DNA from: Erwinia sp. ErVv1
GTDB taxonomy: Bacteria; Pseudomonadota; Gammaproteobacteria; Enterobacterales; Enterobacteriaceae
Length of the DNA stretch: 64,000 bases
NCBI RefSeq assembly: GCF_900068895.1
Contig: NZ_CDPK01000006.1
Coordinates: 1 to 64,000 of the forward strand
Reading direction: 5' to 3'
The position numbers and the translations under genes were made by a program. Below are positions 44,052 through 53,765 of this stretch, piece after piece (position 1 is the stretch's first letter; every line of letters starts with the position of its first letter). The notes under the pieces are model-generated. The model had not been told where the DNA came from, did not search any database, and worked only from the letters and a program-made list of their open reading frames with translations.

Positions 44052-44083
44052 AAAGGGTGGAGCTAAGCTCCACCCTTTTTTTT
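44052..44083. terminator. Terminator between convergent rcsB and rcsC
   Basis: A 9-bp stem GGGTGGAGC-TAA-GCTCCACCC extended by A/T pairs and followed on the plus strand by a T8-9 run. On the other strand the T tract is shorter. It mainly serves rcsB and may also stop rcsC. Confidence 0.88.
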
Positions 44084-44090
44084 GCCTTCA

Positions 44091-46943
44091 TCAGCCTTCT
44101 CTGCTCTTTCTGACCCGCTCGGCGTAAAAGGCCAGCGTCTTTTGTAGCGTATCAAGGGTGACCGGCTTGGAGAGACAGTTATCCATCCCCGCCTCCATAC
44201 AGCGCTGCTTCTCCTCCGCAAGGGCATTCGCCGTAACGCCCACGACCGGGAAGGTCAGCCCCAGCTGACGCAGGCGCTGCGTTAGACGGTAACCGTCCAT
44301 GTTCGGCATATTCACATCGGTCAGTACGATATCTATCTCGTTGCGGCTCAGCACGTTCAGAGCATCGACGCCATCCTGCGCCGTTTTCACCCGGTACCCC
44401 AGCGATCCCAGCTGATCGGAGAGCAGCATCCGGTTAATGGGGTGATCGTCTACCACCAGAATCAGGATATCTTCGTTACCAATACCCGACTCGTTAGCCT
44501 CCGGCAGGGAGGTTTGCGCATCCGGCAGCGCCACTTCGACGCGATAGATGCGCCCCAGCAGCACCGGCAGTTCATGAGGCGTGGTGGTGCCATAGACCCA
44601 GCGGCCAGCGGAAAGCTCCTGGGGACCATCGTTATGGCTGCCGTCGAAGCGGATGATGCCACGCGCGCCGGTCTGGGTCTGGAAGTCGTAGTCAGTGACC
44701 ACCACATCATCGCTGCCGCAGCTCCCCTCCTCCAGACGCTGAACGTCAAGCCCGTGCTCGCGCAGCAGCTTCTCTAAAAAGACCGCCAGCGCCTCGTTGC
44801 GAACTTCAAGCCAGCAGCGCTTGCCCAGCAGCCCCTCATTGTAGACAGGCGTCATCACCTGACTTTTATACAGCGGGATGCGTATCACAAACTGGCTACC
44901 CATGCCAGGTTCGGAATCGACTTCAATATCGCCGTCCATCATATTGATCAGCTTTTCGCAGATGGCCAGCCCCAGACCGGTTCCCTGGAAATGGCGCTGT
45001 ACGCCGCTTCCCACCTGGAAAAACGGATCGAACAGGCGGGTGATCTCTTTCGCCGGGATCCCCACACCGGTGTCACGGACCCGGAATGCCAGATAGCCGT
45101 CTTTGACATAGGCGTGAAGCACAATGCCGCCGGTATGAGTGAATTTGATGGCGTTATTAAGCAGATTAGAGATGACCTGCTGCAGGCGGAGCGGGTCGCC
45201 ATCCAGCGATACCGGCACGTCGCTGTCGATAAAGACCCATAGCGTCAGGCGCTTTTTGACCACCATCGCCAGGTAGTTAGAGGCGATATGGGTTATCACC
45301 TCACGGGGTGAGAATTCGCGCGGCTCAATGCGCAGCTGCTCGGACTCAATTTTCGAGAAGTCGAGAATATCGCTGATGATTTTCAGCAGCAGGCTGGAGG
45401 AGTTGTTCATCGCGGTCACCAGCGACTCTACCCCCTGCGGCAGGCTGCGGGTTTGCAGCAGGTCGAGGTTGCCGATAATGCCATAGAGCGGCGTGCGCAG
45501 CTCATGGCTGACGGTCGCCAGGAACATTGATTTCGACTGGCTGGCCTGCTCGGCCGCCTGCGCCATCTCCTGGAGCGACTCTTCCATCTTCACGCGCGCG
45601 CTGACGTCAACCAGCACGCATATCGCCACGTTTTCATTGCGATAGCGAGAGTGGACGAAGCTGATTTGCAGGTTGGTATTGCTGCCGGTCAGCACATCCA
45701 CAAAATTGACCTGCTGGCCGCAGATTATTTCAATCAGCCGCTGGCGATCTTCCTGCGTCAGCATGCTCAGATAATTGTGGGCCAGCTCATTGCTGAGGAT
45801 GTTAGTACCATCGCTGGTGCGCAGAATACAGATGCCAACCGGCGCGGAGGCGACGATTTTACGGTTGAACTGCTCGTGCTCTTCCAGACGGTGAGCGTTA
45901 TCTTCGGCCGGCAGAAACATCCGGCGTTCAAACAGCCAGGCCAGGGTAAACAGGAGTATGGCCCCGATCACGTTCAGCAGGATGGCATTGATAATCAGAA
46001 TTTTCAGCTTTTCGACCATCTCATTGGTCTGCACCGAATAGACCACGGTCAGCGAGGAAGGCGTCAGCTGCTTCTTCATCACCAGCTGTTTATAACCGTT
46101 GATATAGCCAAACCAGCTGCTGTCATCCGGTAAATCATCCAGAGAAATCCGGTGTGCGGAGGGTGAAGAGGACATCACGCGCTGGTTGCTCTGATCGAGG
46201 AGCGTGGCGCTGACCGGGAAACTACCCGGTGTCACAAAATCTTCGACGCGAATCGTTTGCTCAATGCCAAGCAGCGCAGCCATTTTATTGGCGACGTAAA
46301 CGGGCGTAACCATATAGTAATAGCCCACGCCAGGCTGGCTGGACGGCGCTATCCAGAACAGGCTGCTTTTGCGCTCCTCATCATTGCCGTTGCGGTATTT
46401 CAGGATGCGCTCATGCAGGGTTTTCATCGCGCGATCGCGGTCGGCCGAGACATTCCCGACGCCAAAATCCGCCAGACATAAGCTTTCTCCGCCAATAAAG
46501 AAGACGCGGTTAAGCTCGTAAGCGGAGGAGAAATTCTCTTTCCAGTAGTGCAGGAAGTAGCTCAGGGACTCCAGCGAGCTGCGCCAGGTATTGCTCATAC
46601 CGCTACAGTCAGAGTCAGAATAGAGCGGAAAGAACTGCGGTAGCGTGGTTTTGCCCGGAAACACCCCGTTGAGCACATCAAGGCCGTTGGCCGAGGCGTT
46701 CAGCCGATTCTCGGCGATAAATTTAAGCTCACGCGTGACGTCTGCCGAATGGCGGACATACCACTGCGCCTGCTCAACGTTAGCATTGAACTCCTGGCGA
46801 ACCTGGGACTCTTTCTCGTGCAGGACGTTAATGATGTAAAAAGTGGTCAGCAACGCTCCCAGGGTCCAGAGCATAAGCGCCAGCGCCCTAAACAGATAGC
46901 GGGAGATCTTTAACGTGGTTCTGAACGAGACAAGATATTTCAA
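44091..46943 (-). CDS. rcsC: RcsC, hybrid sensor kinase
   Basis: 950 residues from a TTG at 46943, against 949 in E. coli. The frame is open upstream to 47066, but the sequence before TTG (41 codons) has no match, while LKYLVSFRTTLKISRYLFRA aligns with the E. coli start; an AGG sits six bases before it. Two membrane spans (about 20-41 and 314-336) enclose a periplasmic domain. His480 (FLATVSHELRTPLYG) is the kinase site. The ATPase motifs (NLLNNAIKFT, DTGVGIP, GTGLGL) and receiver Asp876 (LTDVNMPNMDG) are all intact. It senses envelope stress through RcsF/IgaA and signals to RcsD and RcsB. Confidence 0.97.
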   Translation of the reverse strand: MKYLVSFRTTLKISRYLFRALALMLWTLGALLTTFYIINVLHEKESQVRQEFNANVEQAQWYVRHSADVTRELKFIAENRLNASANGLDVLNGVFPGKTTLPQFFPLYSDSDCSGMSNTWRSSLESLSYFLHYWKENFSSAYELNRVFFIGGESLCLADFGVGNVSADRDRAMKTLHERILKYRNGNDEERKSSLFWIAPSSQPGVGYYYMVTPVYVANKMAALLGIEQTIRVEDFVTPGSFPVSATLLDQSNQRVMSSSPSAHRISLDDLPDDSSWFGYINGYKQLVMKKQLTPSSLTVVYSVQTNEMVEKLKILIINAILLNVIGAILLFTLAWLFERRMFLPAEDNAHRLEEHEQFNRKIVASAPVGICILRTSDGTNILSNELAHNYLSMLTQEDRQRLIEIICGQQVNFVDVLTGSNTNLQISFVHSRYRNENVAICVLVDVSARVKMEESLQEMAQAAEQASQSKSMFLATVSHELRTPLYGIIGNLDLLQTRSLPQGVESLVTAMNNSSSLLLKIISDILDFSKIESEQLRIEPREFSPREVITHIASNYLAMVVKKRLTLWVFIDSDVPVSLDGDPLRLQQVISNLLNNAIKFTHTGGIVLHAYVKDGYLAFRVRDTGVGIPAKEITRLFDPFFQVGSGVQRHFQGTGLGLAICEKLINMMDGDIEVDSEPGMGSQFVIRIPLYKSQVMTPVYNEGLLGKRCWLEVRNEALAVFLEKLLREHGLDVQRLEEGSCGSDDVVVTDYDFQTQTGARGIIRFDGSHNDGPQELSAGRWVYGTTTPHELPVLLGRIYRVEVALPDAQTSLPEANESGIGNEDILILVVDDHPINRMLLSDQLGSLGYRVKTAQDGVDALNVLSRNEIDIVLTDVNMPNMDGYRLTQRLRQLGLTFPVVGVTANALAEEKQRCMEAGMDNCLSKPVTLDTLQKTLAFYAERVRKSREG

Positions 46944-47395
46944 GCGAAACCTATAGTGGCGGCTGCAGCATGGTGTGAATTTTGATGCCGCTACAGTACC
47001 GTCAGAACAGGAAAAAAGCCAGATCGCGCCGGTTATAAGCGCCAGAAAATCGGCGGTTTTGCGCACAAATTGTCAGGCTGGTGCGCACAAAATAAAACGT
47101 CACGGACGGGTTTCGTCAAACAGCGACGTTCTCATGCAGAATCTGGATATGCCCTTCACCCAATGCACGACCGGTTATGTAGAAATGCTGGCGAATAAAT
47201 GCGGTTTATCGGTACCGCGGTTACGCTGGCTGGTCGATTAAATTCTATTTCGTGACGGAAAGGTTTATACTCCCTCTCTGAATTAATTCTTATAACGTTA
47301 ACGTCTCAATAATTTATCCTTAGCATTTCTTATCAATCCGCTACTGGGCCAGCTATACAATTTCACAACAGGGATTACCAGTAAAAGGGGAACGC
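46944..47395. promoter_or_regulatory. Divergent control region, rcsC / MarT-like gene
   Basis: 452 bases. The half next to rcsC would hold its promoter; the half next to the regulator (47230-47395) is AT-rich. An 88-codon open frame (46975-47241) has no ribosome site and no recognisable content. I see no operator. Confidence 0.45.
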
Positions 47396-48538
47396 ATGGC
47401 TTATTTTATCAACAATAAAATAATCTTTAATCCAGAGGATAATTCTCTTTCGCTGATAAACAACCCGGAAAGTCGGGTGGCAATTTCTAACCCGGCACGT
47501 CGGGTTTTACAATTGTTGATCGACCATTCAGGTACAGTCGTTCTGCGTGAAACTTTTTTTAAAAAGGTGTGGGATGATTACGGCCTGAACGCCAGCAATA
47601 ACAACCTGAACCACTGCGTGAGTAAGCTGAGAAAAGTGATGGTCACCTTAGGCTATCAGGATGAATTTATTGTTACCGTACCCAGAGTGGGCTTTATCAT
47701 CCATAAAGGGACAATAATTATCTGCCAGCAGCAGCCTGTGGCACAAAATAATTCAGGCGAATTTTCTGCCGCCTTAAGTCCGACTATTAGCATAAATACA
47801 GATCTCTCCGACTCAGAAGGTCGCGCTGAAGATGCGACGCCTGTATCACCTGTAGCGGAGCGCAACGCAATAGATGATCATGCGACCCCGGCCCGACCTG
47901 CCGCTGACCATTACCCTGCTAAGCATCACGCCGCCAACTGCCCTGCCGCTGAGCATCACGCTGCCGACCATCCTGTCGCTGACTATCACGTCTGCAATAG
48001 CGCCGCGGTGGGGGAAAAGCCCGCAGATAATCCTGACGAGATAAGGTTTACACCTGCGGAGCAGGCTGCTGAACTTTCGGCGATGCCGGGGGATAATGAG
48101 CGCAAACGCTTAACGCAGTCCGCATTCTACAGACCCAAAGGTGCCGGTAAGGATGCTTACAGAATATATTATTTAACCAACATCCTAATTTTTGCTCTGT
48201 TGCTGGTATGGGGCATGAGTCTGTGGGGAGGAAAAAACGATCCCAAAGCCGTGCTCAGGGTGGCAACACTCAATGGCTGTACCCTTTATAGCACCGCGCC
48301 ACTCCTGCCCGGCCGTCGGGGTGATTTTATTGAGCGTGCTGCCGAATTTATTAAAAATAAAGAAATCGTTTGTCACCCCGGTAATGTTTTATTATTTCAG
48401 AGCGAGAGAATGACCTCAATGATAAACACCGGCTCGACGCGAGAATTTATGGCACAGTGTAATATAGATGCTCACCAGAAGATAACGCTTTGCCTGAGTT
48501 ATTATTACAATGACAGGACCATAAATGTTCAGCCATAA
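47396..48538 (+). CDS. MarT/CadC/ToxR-like membrane transcription regulator
   Basis: 380 residues. Residues 1-105 are an OmpR-type winged helix (VAISNPARRVLQLLIDHSGT, then NNLNHCVSKLRKVMV and VTVPRVGFII). A linker of about 150 residues is rich in Ala, Pro and His; eight His fall in residues 160-200 in an imperfect HHAA-type repeat. One membrane span (about 257-278) leads to a periplasmic part of about 100 residues with four Cys (295, 326, 355, 366) that could form two disulfides. This is the plan of ToxR-family regulators that bind DNA from the membrane. With the next gene it forms a MarT-FidL-type pair; in Salmonella MarT activates the adhesin gene misL. The nearby fimbrial operon is the obvious target. 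RBS AGGGGAACGC. Confidence 0.82.
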   Translation: MAYFINNKIIFNPEDNSLSLINNPESRVAISNPARRVLQLLIDHSGTVVLRETFFKKVWDDYGLNASNNNLNHCVSKLRKVMVTLGYQDEFIVTVPRVGFIIHKGTIIICQQQPVAQNNSGEFSAALSPTISINTDLSDSEGRAEDATPVSPVAERNAIDDHATPARPAADHYPAKHHAANCPAAEHHAADHPVADYHVCNSAAVGEKPADNPDEIRFTPAEQAAELSAMPGDNERKRLTQSAFYRPKGAGKDAYRIYYLTNILIFALLLVWGMSLWGGKNDPKAVLRVATLNGCTLYSTAPLLPGRRGDFIERAAEFIKNKEIVCHPGNVLLFQSERMTSMINTGSTREFMAQCNIDAHQKITLCLSYYYNDRTINVQP

Positions 48539-49082
48539 GAATCGACCTTCTTCCAGGTTACTTATTATTTCAGCACTTTTGATACTTAATCTTTCTGCAA
48601 TAGCATGTGTGATTTACCTTAATAAAGCCCGTGGTATTCAGGAAGAATTCCCGATCAATATTTCCTGTAGAGGAAATATGATTGTCGAAGCCAGGTATGA
48701 TGAACTGGAGGCAAAAATGGTCAGTTCGCTATCATTCAGGTTCCTGAATAACAATAAAATCCTTATTTCACTGAGCGGCGTGAGCTATTTACGCGATAAG
48801 AATAATAGCCTGATCAAAAGGGATACTATCCTCAGAAATGTTTACTATGACTATGTGCATGAGAGTAAAGACTCTGCGGTATACTCTCTCACCAGCAGCC
48901 GTATCAATAGTGATGCCGTCGACAATGTTGATGCCAGAACGGCAAAGCTGCTACTGCTAAACAGCTTTTTTATAACCGGTCATACCGATACCCTGCTGCT
49001 GAGAAAGTATGATGACAATACTATGCTGATAGAGACAACTCAGTCGCCGGTGGCCCTCTGTGTGTTCAGCCCCCTGCACTGA
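48525..49082 (+). CDS. FidL-like membrane partner protein
   Basis: 185 residues. One N-terminal membrane anchor (LLIISALLILNLSAIACVIYL) is followed by a periplasmic domain of about 150 residues with strand-rich phrases (ISCRGNMIVEARYDEL, then FRFLNNNKILISLSGVSYL). The ending LLLRKYDDNTMLIETTQSP is typical of FidL. It overlaps the regulator gene by 14 bp and should be made with it. By analogy with ToxS for ToxR, it probably shields or stabilises the periplasmic part of the regulator. No enzymatic motif. Confidence 0.8.
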   Translation: MFSHKNRPSSRLLIISALLILNLSAIACVIYLNKARGIQEEFPINISCRGNMIVEARYDELEAKMVSSLSFRFLNNNKILISLSGVSYLRDKNNSLIKRDTILRNVYYDYVHESKDSAVYSLTSSRINSDAVDNVDARTAKLLLLNSFFITGHTDTLLLRKYDDNTMLIETTQSPVALCVFSPLH

Positions 49083-49083
49083 C

Positions 49084-49356
49084 CTATATGTAATTGAGGT
49101 AAAGACGAAATCCGCAGGCCTCCGCGTAGCGGGCCAGGGTGCTGAAACTGGCCTGGGCAGGGCGTTTTTCAAGCCGGTTAATAGCGGGCGGGGTGATGCC
49201 CAGACGTCTGGCAAGCTCGGTTTTACTTATCCCCGCTTCCTCGCGCAGCGAGATGAGTAATGCCAGGATCTGAGTTTCCCCGGCGCTATAGCGCTCTGCC
49301 CCCTCGTCCTGCGGCTCTTCCAGCGCACGCGCGCGCATTTTTTGCTTGCTGAGCAT
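49084..49356 (-). CDS. Small HTH regulator at the end of the fimbrial operon
   Basis: 90 residues. An XRE/Cro-type helix-turn-helix occupies about residues 38-80 (LREEAGISKTELARRLGITP, then INRLEKRPAQASFSTLARYA). It lies 18 bp after the fimbrial adhesin gene on the same strand, so it is probably the last cistron of the operon. Proteus mirabilis has the same arrangement with MrpJ, which turns motility down when fimbriae are made. The sequence itself looks closer to HigA-type XRE proteins than to MrpJ, so the comparison is of position and role, not clear descent. No toxin gene adjoins it. Confidence 0.75.
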   Translation of the reverse strand: MLSKQKMRARALEEPQDEGAERYSAGETQILALLISLREEAGISKTELARRLGITPPAINRLEKRPAQASFSTLARYAEACGFRLYLNYI

Positions 49357-49374
49357 GTGTTTTCCCTTGCAGGT

Positions 49375-50352
49375 TCAGTAATAGTTGATTTTAACGATCA
49401 CTGACGCATCAAATTGTCCCAGTTTAATCGCCTGACCGGGTATGGCGCTGACCGTGGCGGTGAACTGCTTAGTAATCTCATTTACATTATTGAGACTGGC
49501 GAAATCGTCATAGCGATTGAAGGTAATGGCTTCATTTTTATCGTTAAAAAGCATCAACTTAGTGCCATTTGCCAGATTAATGGCTTTGCTGTCCCACAGC
49601 GGGCTGGCGGTGGAAAATTCAGCCTGGAGGGAAAAATTATCTATACACCCCTGCTTCACGGCCTTAATCGCAAAGGGCAGCGATACGCCGGCAGACCGGG
49701 AGAGCTGCGTGCTTTGCAGCATACCGAAGTCGACAATCTGTGACTCCGGATAAACCTTCAGATCCGAACCGCAGGCCAGAAAGCGGATCCCCTGAAGCCC
49801 GGAGAGATTGTATTTAAGGTTCTTCGCGCCGGGCATTTTATTGATCCCCCGGCTGCCATCAAGCTGGAAAACCGTAAACTGGTCTGCACCCTGATAGTAT
49901 CCGCCAGACGGTGGATTACCGGTGACCTTGATATACAAACGAAAGGTAACGTTTACCGTGACGTTTTGCCCTTTGACGATCGGCGGGCTGTTGGTGCTGA
50001 GGCGCTGCTCGTTTTGCTCCAGATCCTGGCCGTTGTAGCTTACGCCCAGCAGCAGCCCCTGGCCGATAGACTCGGATTTCGGATTAAAATAGAAATGGAC
50101 AATATCGGTAATGGAACCCAGCACGTTATCGCAGTACGCCGTCACGCTGATGTCGTTTGACTCCCAGATTTTCGTCCCGGGCGGCACGTTAGCCGGAATA
50201 GCCAGTTTTCCAACCGGAATAGCGGGTTTGTTGACAATGCCGGTGCCTTTTTCTACGCAGTCCAGCGCCAGTGCCTGATATGACACCAGCAGAAGCCCCA
50301 AAAGCAGGGCCAGCTGGTGCGCTACGCGTTTAACAATCTCTGACATGTGCAT
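49375..50352 (-). CDS. Fimbrial tip adhesin / minor pilin
   Basis: 325 residues with a signal peptide (VAHQLALLLGLLLVSYQALA). The N-terminal half (to about 190) would be the receptor-binding domain. The C-terminal half has a pilin fold with a Cys pair (CGSDLKV, then QGCIDNFSLQAEF) and a closing strand VIVKINYY with the aromatic end read by the chaperone. It resembles YbgO-type adhesins in size and place. The receptor cannot be predicted. The first Met is followed closely by a second (MHMSEIV); either could be the start. Confidence 0.82.
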   Translation of the reverse strand: MHMSEIVKRVAHQLALLLGLLLVSYQALALDCVEKGTGIVNKPAIPVGKLAIPANVPPGTKIWESNDISVTAYCDNVLGSITDIVHFYFNPKSESIGQGLLLGVSYNGQDLEQNEQRLSTNSPPIVKGQNVTVNVTFRLYIKVTGNPPSGGYYQGADQFTVFQLDGSRGINKMPGAKNLKYNLSGLQGIRFLACGSDLKVYPESQIVDFGMLQSTQLSRSAGVSLPFAIKAVKQGCIDNFSLQAEFSTASPLWDSKAINLANGTKLMLFNDKNEAITFNRYDDFASLNNVNEITKQFTATVSAIPGQAIKLGQFDASVIVKINYY

Positions 50353-50394
50353 CCCACCCCTCCTGAGTAATCAAATTGTGCAGATGAAGATCCA

Positions 50395-51138
50395 TCATTT
50401 CTGCGAGTCCTGAGTTTTCGTTATCCGCTGGCAGAGAGTGGTGTCGCAGTGATACGGGTTAACCTGTAGGCCACCGTAGTCATCCATATAACCAATGCTG
50501 TACTGGTGACTGACATAGCCGCTGCCCGTTAATGTTTTCATGGTGAAGGGTGCCAGCATCAGGCTGTCAAAGCCCGGAACGTTGCCCTTGTTGTCTTTGC
50601 CGAGGTAGCCCAGCGTAATATAAAACGGCGTGGGGTTGACCAGCTTCAGCCCGTTATCCACGCGGCTTACCTGCAACTGATCCTGCCAGTGGTCACGAAC
50701 CTGCTTTAGCAATTGAGTGGGCCGATAAAACAGCTTTACCCGGCTCTGGATGGCCACCTGCATAACATTGGCTAAGCCGCTTTTGGGCGGGACTTCACGC
50801 ACGTTAAAGTAAAACAGCGACTCGCGGTCGGTGGGCAGTGCAGTGGTGGCCGGTAGCTGTAGGACGCGAATCTGGCTCTTCTGCCCGGCATCGATCCGCT
50901 GCATCGGCGGCAGTGCCACCAGCGGTGAAGTGATTTTTTCTCCCTGCGCATTTTCCAGCCAGACCTGGGCCAGATAGGGCAGCTCTTTACTCTGGTTTTC
51001 CACCATGACGCTGATTGATTTATCACTGGCATTGTAGATAATTCGCGTGCGGTCCAGATTCAGTGCCCCCATAGCGGGGGCAGCGAGGCTGGCGGCTAAC
51101 AGGCAAAAGGCACTACAGAGTGTTCGATTATATTTCAC
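50395..51138 (-). CDS. Periplasmic fimbrial chaperone (PapD-like)
   Basis: 247 residues, with the signal peptide ending at about residue 24 (APAMG-ALNLDRTR). The mature Arg8 that anchors subunit C-termini is present, as is the Lys in SRVKLFYRP. The chaperone signature RESLFYFNVREVPP and the hydrophobic G1 strand (VMQVAIQSRVKLFYRP) are clear. It folds pilin subunits by donor-strand complementation and hands them to the usher. It lies between usher and adhesin genes, 24 bp and 42 bp from them. Confidence 0.93.
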   Translation of the reverse strand: MKYNRTLCSAFCLLAASLAAPAMGALNLDRTRIIYNASDKSISVMVENQSKELPYLAQVWLENAQGEKITSPLVALPPMQRIDAGQKSQIRVLQLPATTALPTDRESLFYFNVREVPPKSGLANVMQVAIQSRVKLFYRPTQLLKQVRDHWQDQLQVSRVDNGLKLVNPTPFYITLGYLGKDNKGNVPGFDSLMLAPFTMKTLTGSGYVSHQYSIGYMDDYGGLQVNPYHCDTTLCQRITKTQDSQK

Positions 51139-51162
51139 GCTTCTTCCTTAACTGATTTTGCG

Positions 51163-53673
51163 TTATTGCGTTTTTACACAGGGCAGCAGGATCTGCGTCC
51201 CAGGTTCTGGCTGCTGCGTGGGAACCTGGATCCTGCACTGCTGCCCGTCTCCCCACTGAACCGTCAGGGACTTTTCACCCGATATACCGGAAAGCCAGGC
51301 CAGTCCGCCGTCGCCGACCAGGCCCGCTTCCAGGCCGGAGCTGTTATCCATTACCGTTGCGCCCAACGGTGGATAACTGCCGTCAGCCCGACGGATCACC
51401 GCCAGCATGCGCTCCCCTTTGACTGCCCGAACCTGGCGCAGCCCGATCGCCCCTTCCGTCAGCGTCTTACTCACCACCGTGTTATAAACCTCCACGTCAT
51501 CCGGCAGATGGTTGATGTCGATGCGGATATCAGAGGTCTGGTAGCTGGAGAAGCCATTGACCACGGCGATGCCGTAACGGTTAGTGACCGATGCGCCGTT
51601 GCTGACGGGGATCCCCGGCACACCCGCTGCGATCATCATTCGGGGTTCGCTTCCGGCGCTGCTCTGATGCAGGGCGGCCCCGGCGGCGGTCGCCGTGATC
51701 GATCCGTACCAGTTAGCATTGAGCGAGCGATAGTCATCGTCTTTCACGCTGCCGTTCAGACCCAGCTGGCCCCAGGGCGACATATGCTGATAGTTGGCGC
51801 GGAAAACGCCTCTGCCCTGTTGCAGATCGGGACTGCTGCCACCGACGCCGACGCGCCAGCTGTTATTGGGATCCTGGCTGTTGTACCAGGAGGCCGTTTG
51901 CGAGAAACCATTTCGCCGATCCTGCTGCGCGTCGTAGCTCACCTGCTGCCCGGAAGAGATGGGCAGGCTGAGTGAGAGAAACATCTGGTTCTCATCCGTT
52001 GTTTGATAGCGCAGCTTGCTGGCTGACAGGGTGGCTGATACGCCTCTCAGGGACCCGATATCGAAAATTTTGCTCACCGACAGGCTGTAGTTATTACCTG
52101 AACTGGCGTTCCAGTAGACGTTATGCGTAGCCGAGAGAAAAAGCGTGATCGCGGGCCAGGGCAGATACTGGTTGGCGCTGAGGGTATAGGTCTGCTTATC
52201 ATCTCTGGAATAGCCGCTGCCGTTCACCTTGTTGAGATACTGCCCGAGTGACATAAAGGTTCGGTCTGCATAACGGTAGCCAGCAAAGGTGACCTGGCTA
52301 CCGGTACTCTCGAAGCGTTTGGAGTAGTTCACGCGATAGCTCATGCCGGTCTCTTTGCCGGCCTGGGGCAGCACGGCCGATGAGCGAGTGGCATCCACCG
52401 AGACGGCACCAAAATCCTCCAGATTCTGACCTATCCCCATTGCCAGCGCCTGATAGCTGCCTGTGGTAGCGATAAGGCCGCCATAAAGCGACAGATTATT
52501 TAATGCTCCCCATGACATTTCGCCACTAAAAAAACCAGGCTGTATCACGTGATTACTGCTGCCGCTGGCAGGTTTACCCATGGCGCTTTTAAAGCGTACC
52601 TGGCCTTTACGGGTGAGGAATGGCAGGCTGGCGGTCGTGACCTGATAGCGCGTGACGCTGCCGTCCTCCTCGGTAATTTCCACGTCCAGCGCGCCCTGCA
52701 CTGCTTCGGTAAGATCCTGAATGACAAAGGGGCCAGGCGACACGTTGGTCTGGTATATGATGCGGCCATTCTGGCTGATGCTAACCTTCGCGTTAGTTTT
52801 GGCAATGCCCGTGACCTGGGGCGCATAGCCGCGCAGTGCGGGCGGCAGCATGCGCGTATCGCTGTTAAGCGTGACGCCGACAAAGCGAAATGATTCAAAA
52901 ATATCAGAACTGAAGTTAGTCTGACCGGCGGTCAGCCTGGCCCCCAGCGCCGGAAGCGCGCGATAAAGGTAAGTCTGGTTCCAGCTCAGTTTGCCGCGTG
53001 ATGCCGCGTCGGACGGACGTGACGCCTGGTACTGATAGTCCGCGCGTGCGCGCCAGGGACCGAGGTTGAATCCCGCCGTGCCATAGCTACTGATGCTGGA
53101 TGAGCTGGTGCCGCGGTGCGGCTGGTAGGTGCTGGCGAAAAGGTTATAGTCGAGTAGTGCGCCATTCACCCCTTCATCCCACTGTGACGGTGGCACCCAG
53201 TTTTCATCATGAAAGGTGAGCCAGGCCTGCGGCATAATTATATTGAGGGTTTGCTTCTCACGATCGTAGCGCGTAGAGACCTCTTTTTGCTGATCCAGCG
53301 AGGAGCACTGCCCCTGATGCCAGAGGGTCAGGCGCGCAGCGGCCTCTGGGGTCAGGTCAAAACGTTGAACCAGATCGGGCGGCAAACAGACCCGACTGTT
53401 TTTGTCTTCCCCCTCAGGGATAAAGTTAACCAGCAGGCGATCGCTGACCGTCCGACCGTTCAGTAATACGTCTACCAGGTATTCCCCTGGTGCAATATAG
53501 TTAGCTATCTGAAAGCGCGATAAATCTATATTCTTTCGATCGCTGGAATCCACAAAATTAAGGTTAAATTCTACAGCTCTGGCGGAAAAGGTCGCCAGGC
53601 ATCCGGTAAGATAAATAACAAGCCCTGCCAGTATTCTGGCTATTGTTGATGTTCGTCCTGGTGCAAACAACAT
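51163..53673 (-). CDS. Outer-membrane fimbrial usher
   Basis: 836 residues with a signal peptide. Domains in order: N-terminal subunit-chaperone receptor (VEFNLNFVDSSDRKNIDLSR), the 24-strand barrel with a plug (DSDTRMLPPALRGYAPQVTG-type phrase present as SDTRMLPPALRGYAP), and C-terminal domains ending with a Cys pair (GDGQQCRI, then LLPCVKTQ). The usher secretes and assembles the pilus. It follows the major pilin gene by 92 bp. The order pilin-usher-chaperone-adhesin matches the ybgDQPO and pmf-type clusters, not the fim order. Confidence 0.94.
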   Translation of the reverse strand: MLFAPGRTSTIARILAGLVIYLTGCLATFSARAVEFNLNFVDSSDRKNIDLSRFQIANYIAPGEYLVDVLLNGRTVSDRLLVNFIPEGEDKNSRVCLPPDLVQRFDLTPEAAARLTLWHQGQCSSLDQQKEVSTRYDREKQTLNIIMPQAWLTFHDENWVPPSQWDEGVNGALLDYNLFASTYQPHRGTSSSSISSYGTAGFNLGPWRARADYQYQASRPSDAASRGKLSWNQTYLYRALPALGARLTAGQTNFSSDIFESFRFVGVTLNSDTRMLPPALRGYAPQVTGIAKTNAKVSISQNGRIIYQTNVSPGPFVIQDLTEAVQGALDVEITEEDGSVTRYQVTTASLPFLTRKGQVRFKSAMGKPASGSSNHVIQPGFFSGEMSWGALNNLSLYGGLIATTGSYQALAMGIGQNLEDFGAVSVDATRSSAVLPQAGKETGMSYRVNYSKRFESTGSQVTFAGYRYADRTFMSLGQYLNKVNGSGYSRDDKQTYTLSANQYLPWPAITLFLSATHNVYWNASSGNNYSLSVSKIFDIGSLRGVSATLSASKLRYQTTDENQMFLSLSLPISSGQQVSYDAQQDRRNGFSQTASWYNSQDPNNSWRVGVGGSSPDLQQGRGVFRANYQHMSPWGQLGLNGSVKDDDYRSLNANWYGSITATAAGAALHQSSAGSEPRMMIAAGVPGIPVSNGASVTNRYGIAVVNGFSSYQTSDIRIDINHLPDDVEVYNTVVSKTLTEGAIGLRQVRAVKGERMLAVIRRADGSYPPLGATVMDNSSGLEAGLVGDGGLAWLSGISGEKSLTVQWGDGQQCRIQVPTQQPEPGTQILLPCVKTQ

Positions 53674-53765
53674 AATAAAGTCGCTTCTTATAATTCTCTG
53701 AAAACCCGGTGTGGCGCATGGATAAAACGGTGAAATAAAGGGGAGTTCCCTCCCCTTAAAAAAAG

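Noticed and set aside
46975..47241. An 88-codon gene between rcsC and the MarT-like gene
   Set aside because: No ribosome site, overlaps the rcsC start region and has no recognisable features.
49084..49356. Antitoxin of a toxin-antitoxin pair
   Set aside because: The HTH resembles HigA-type proteins, but no small toxin gene lies next to it; it directly follows the fimbrial adhesin on the same strand.
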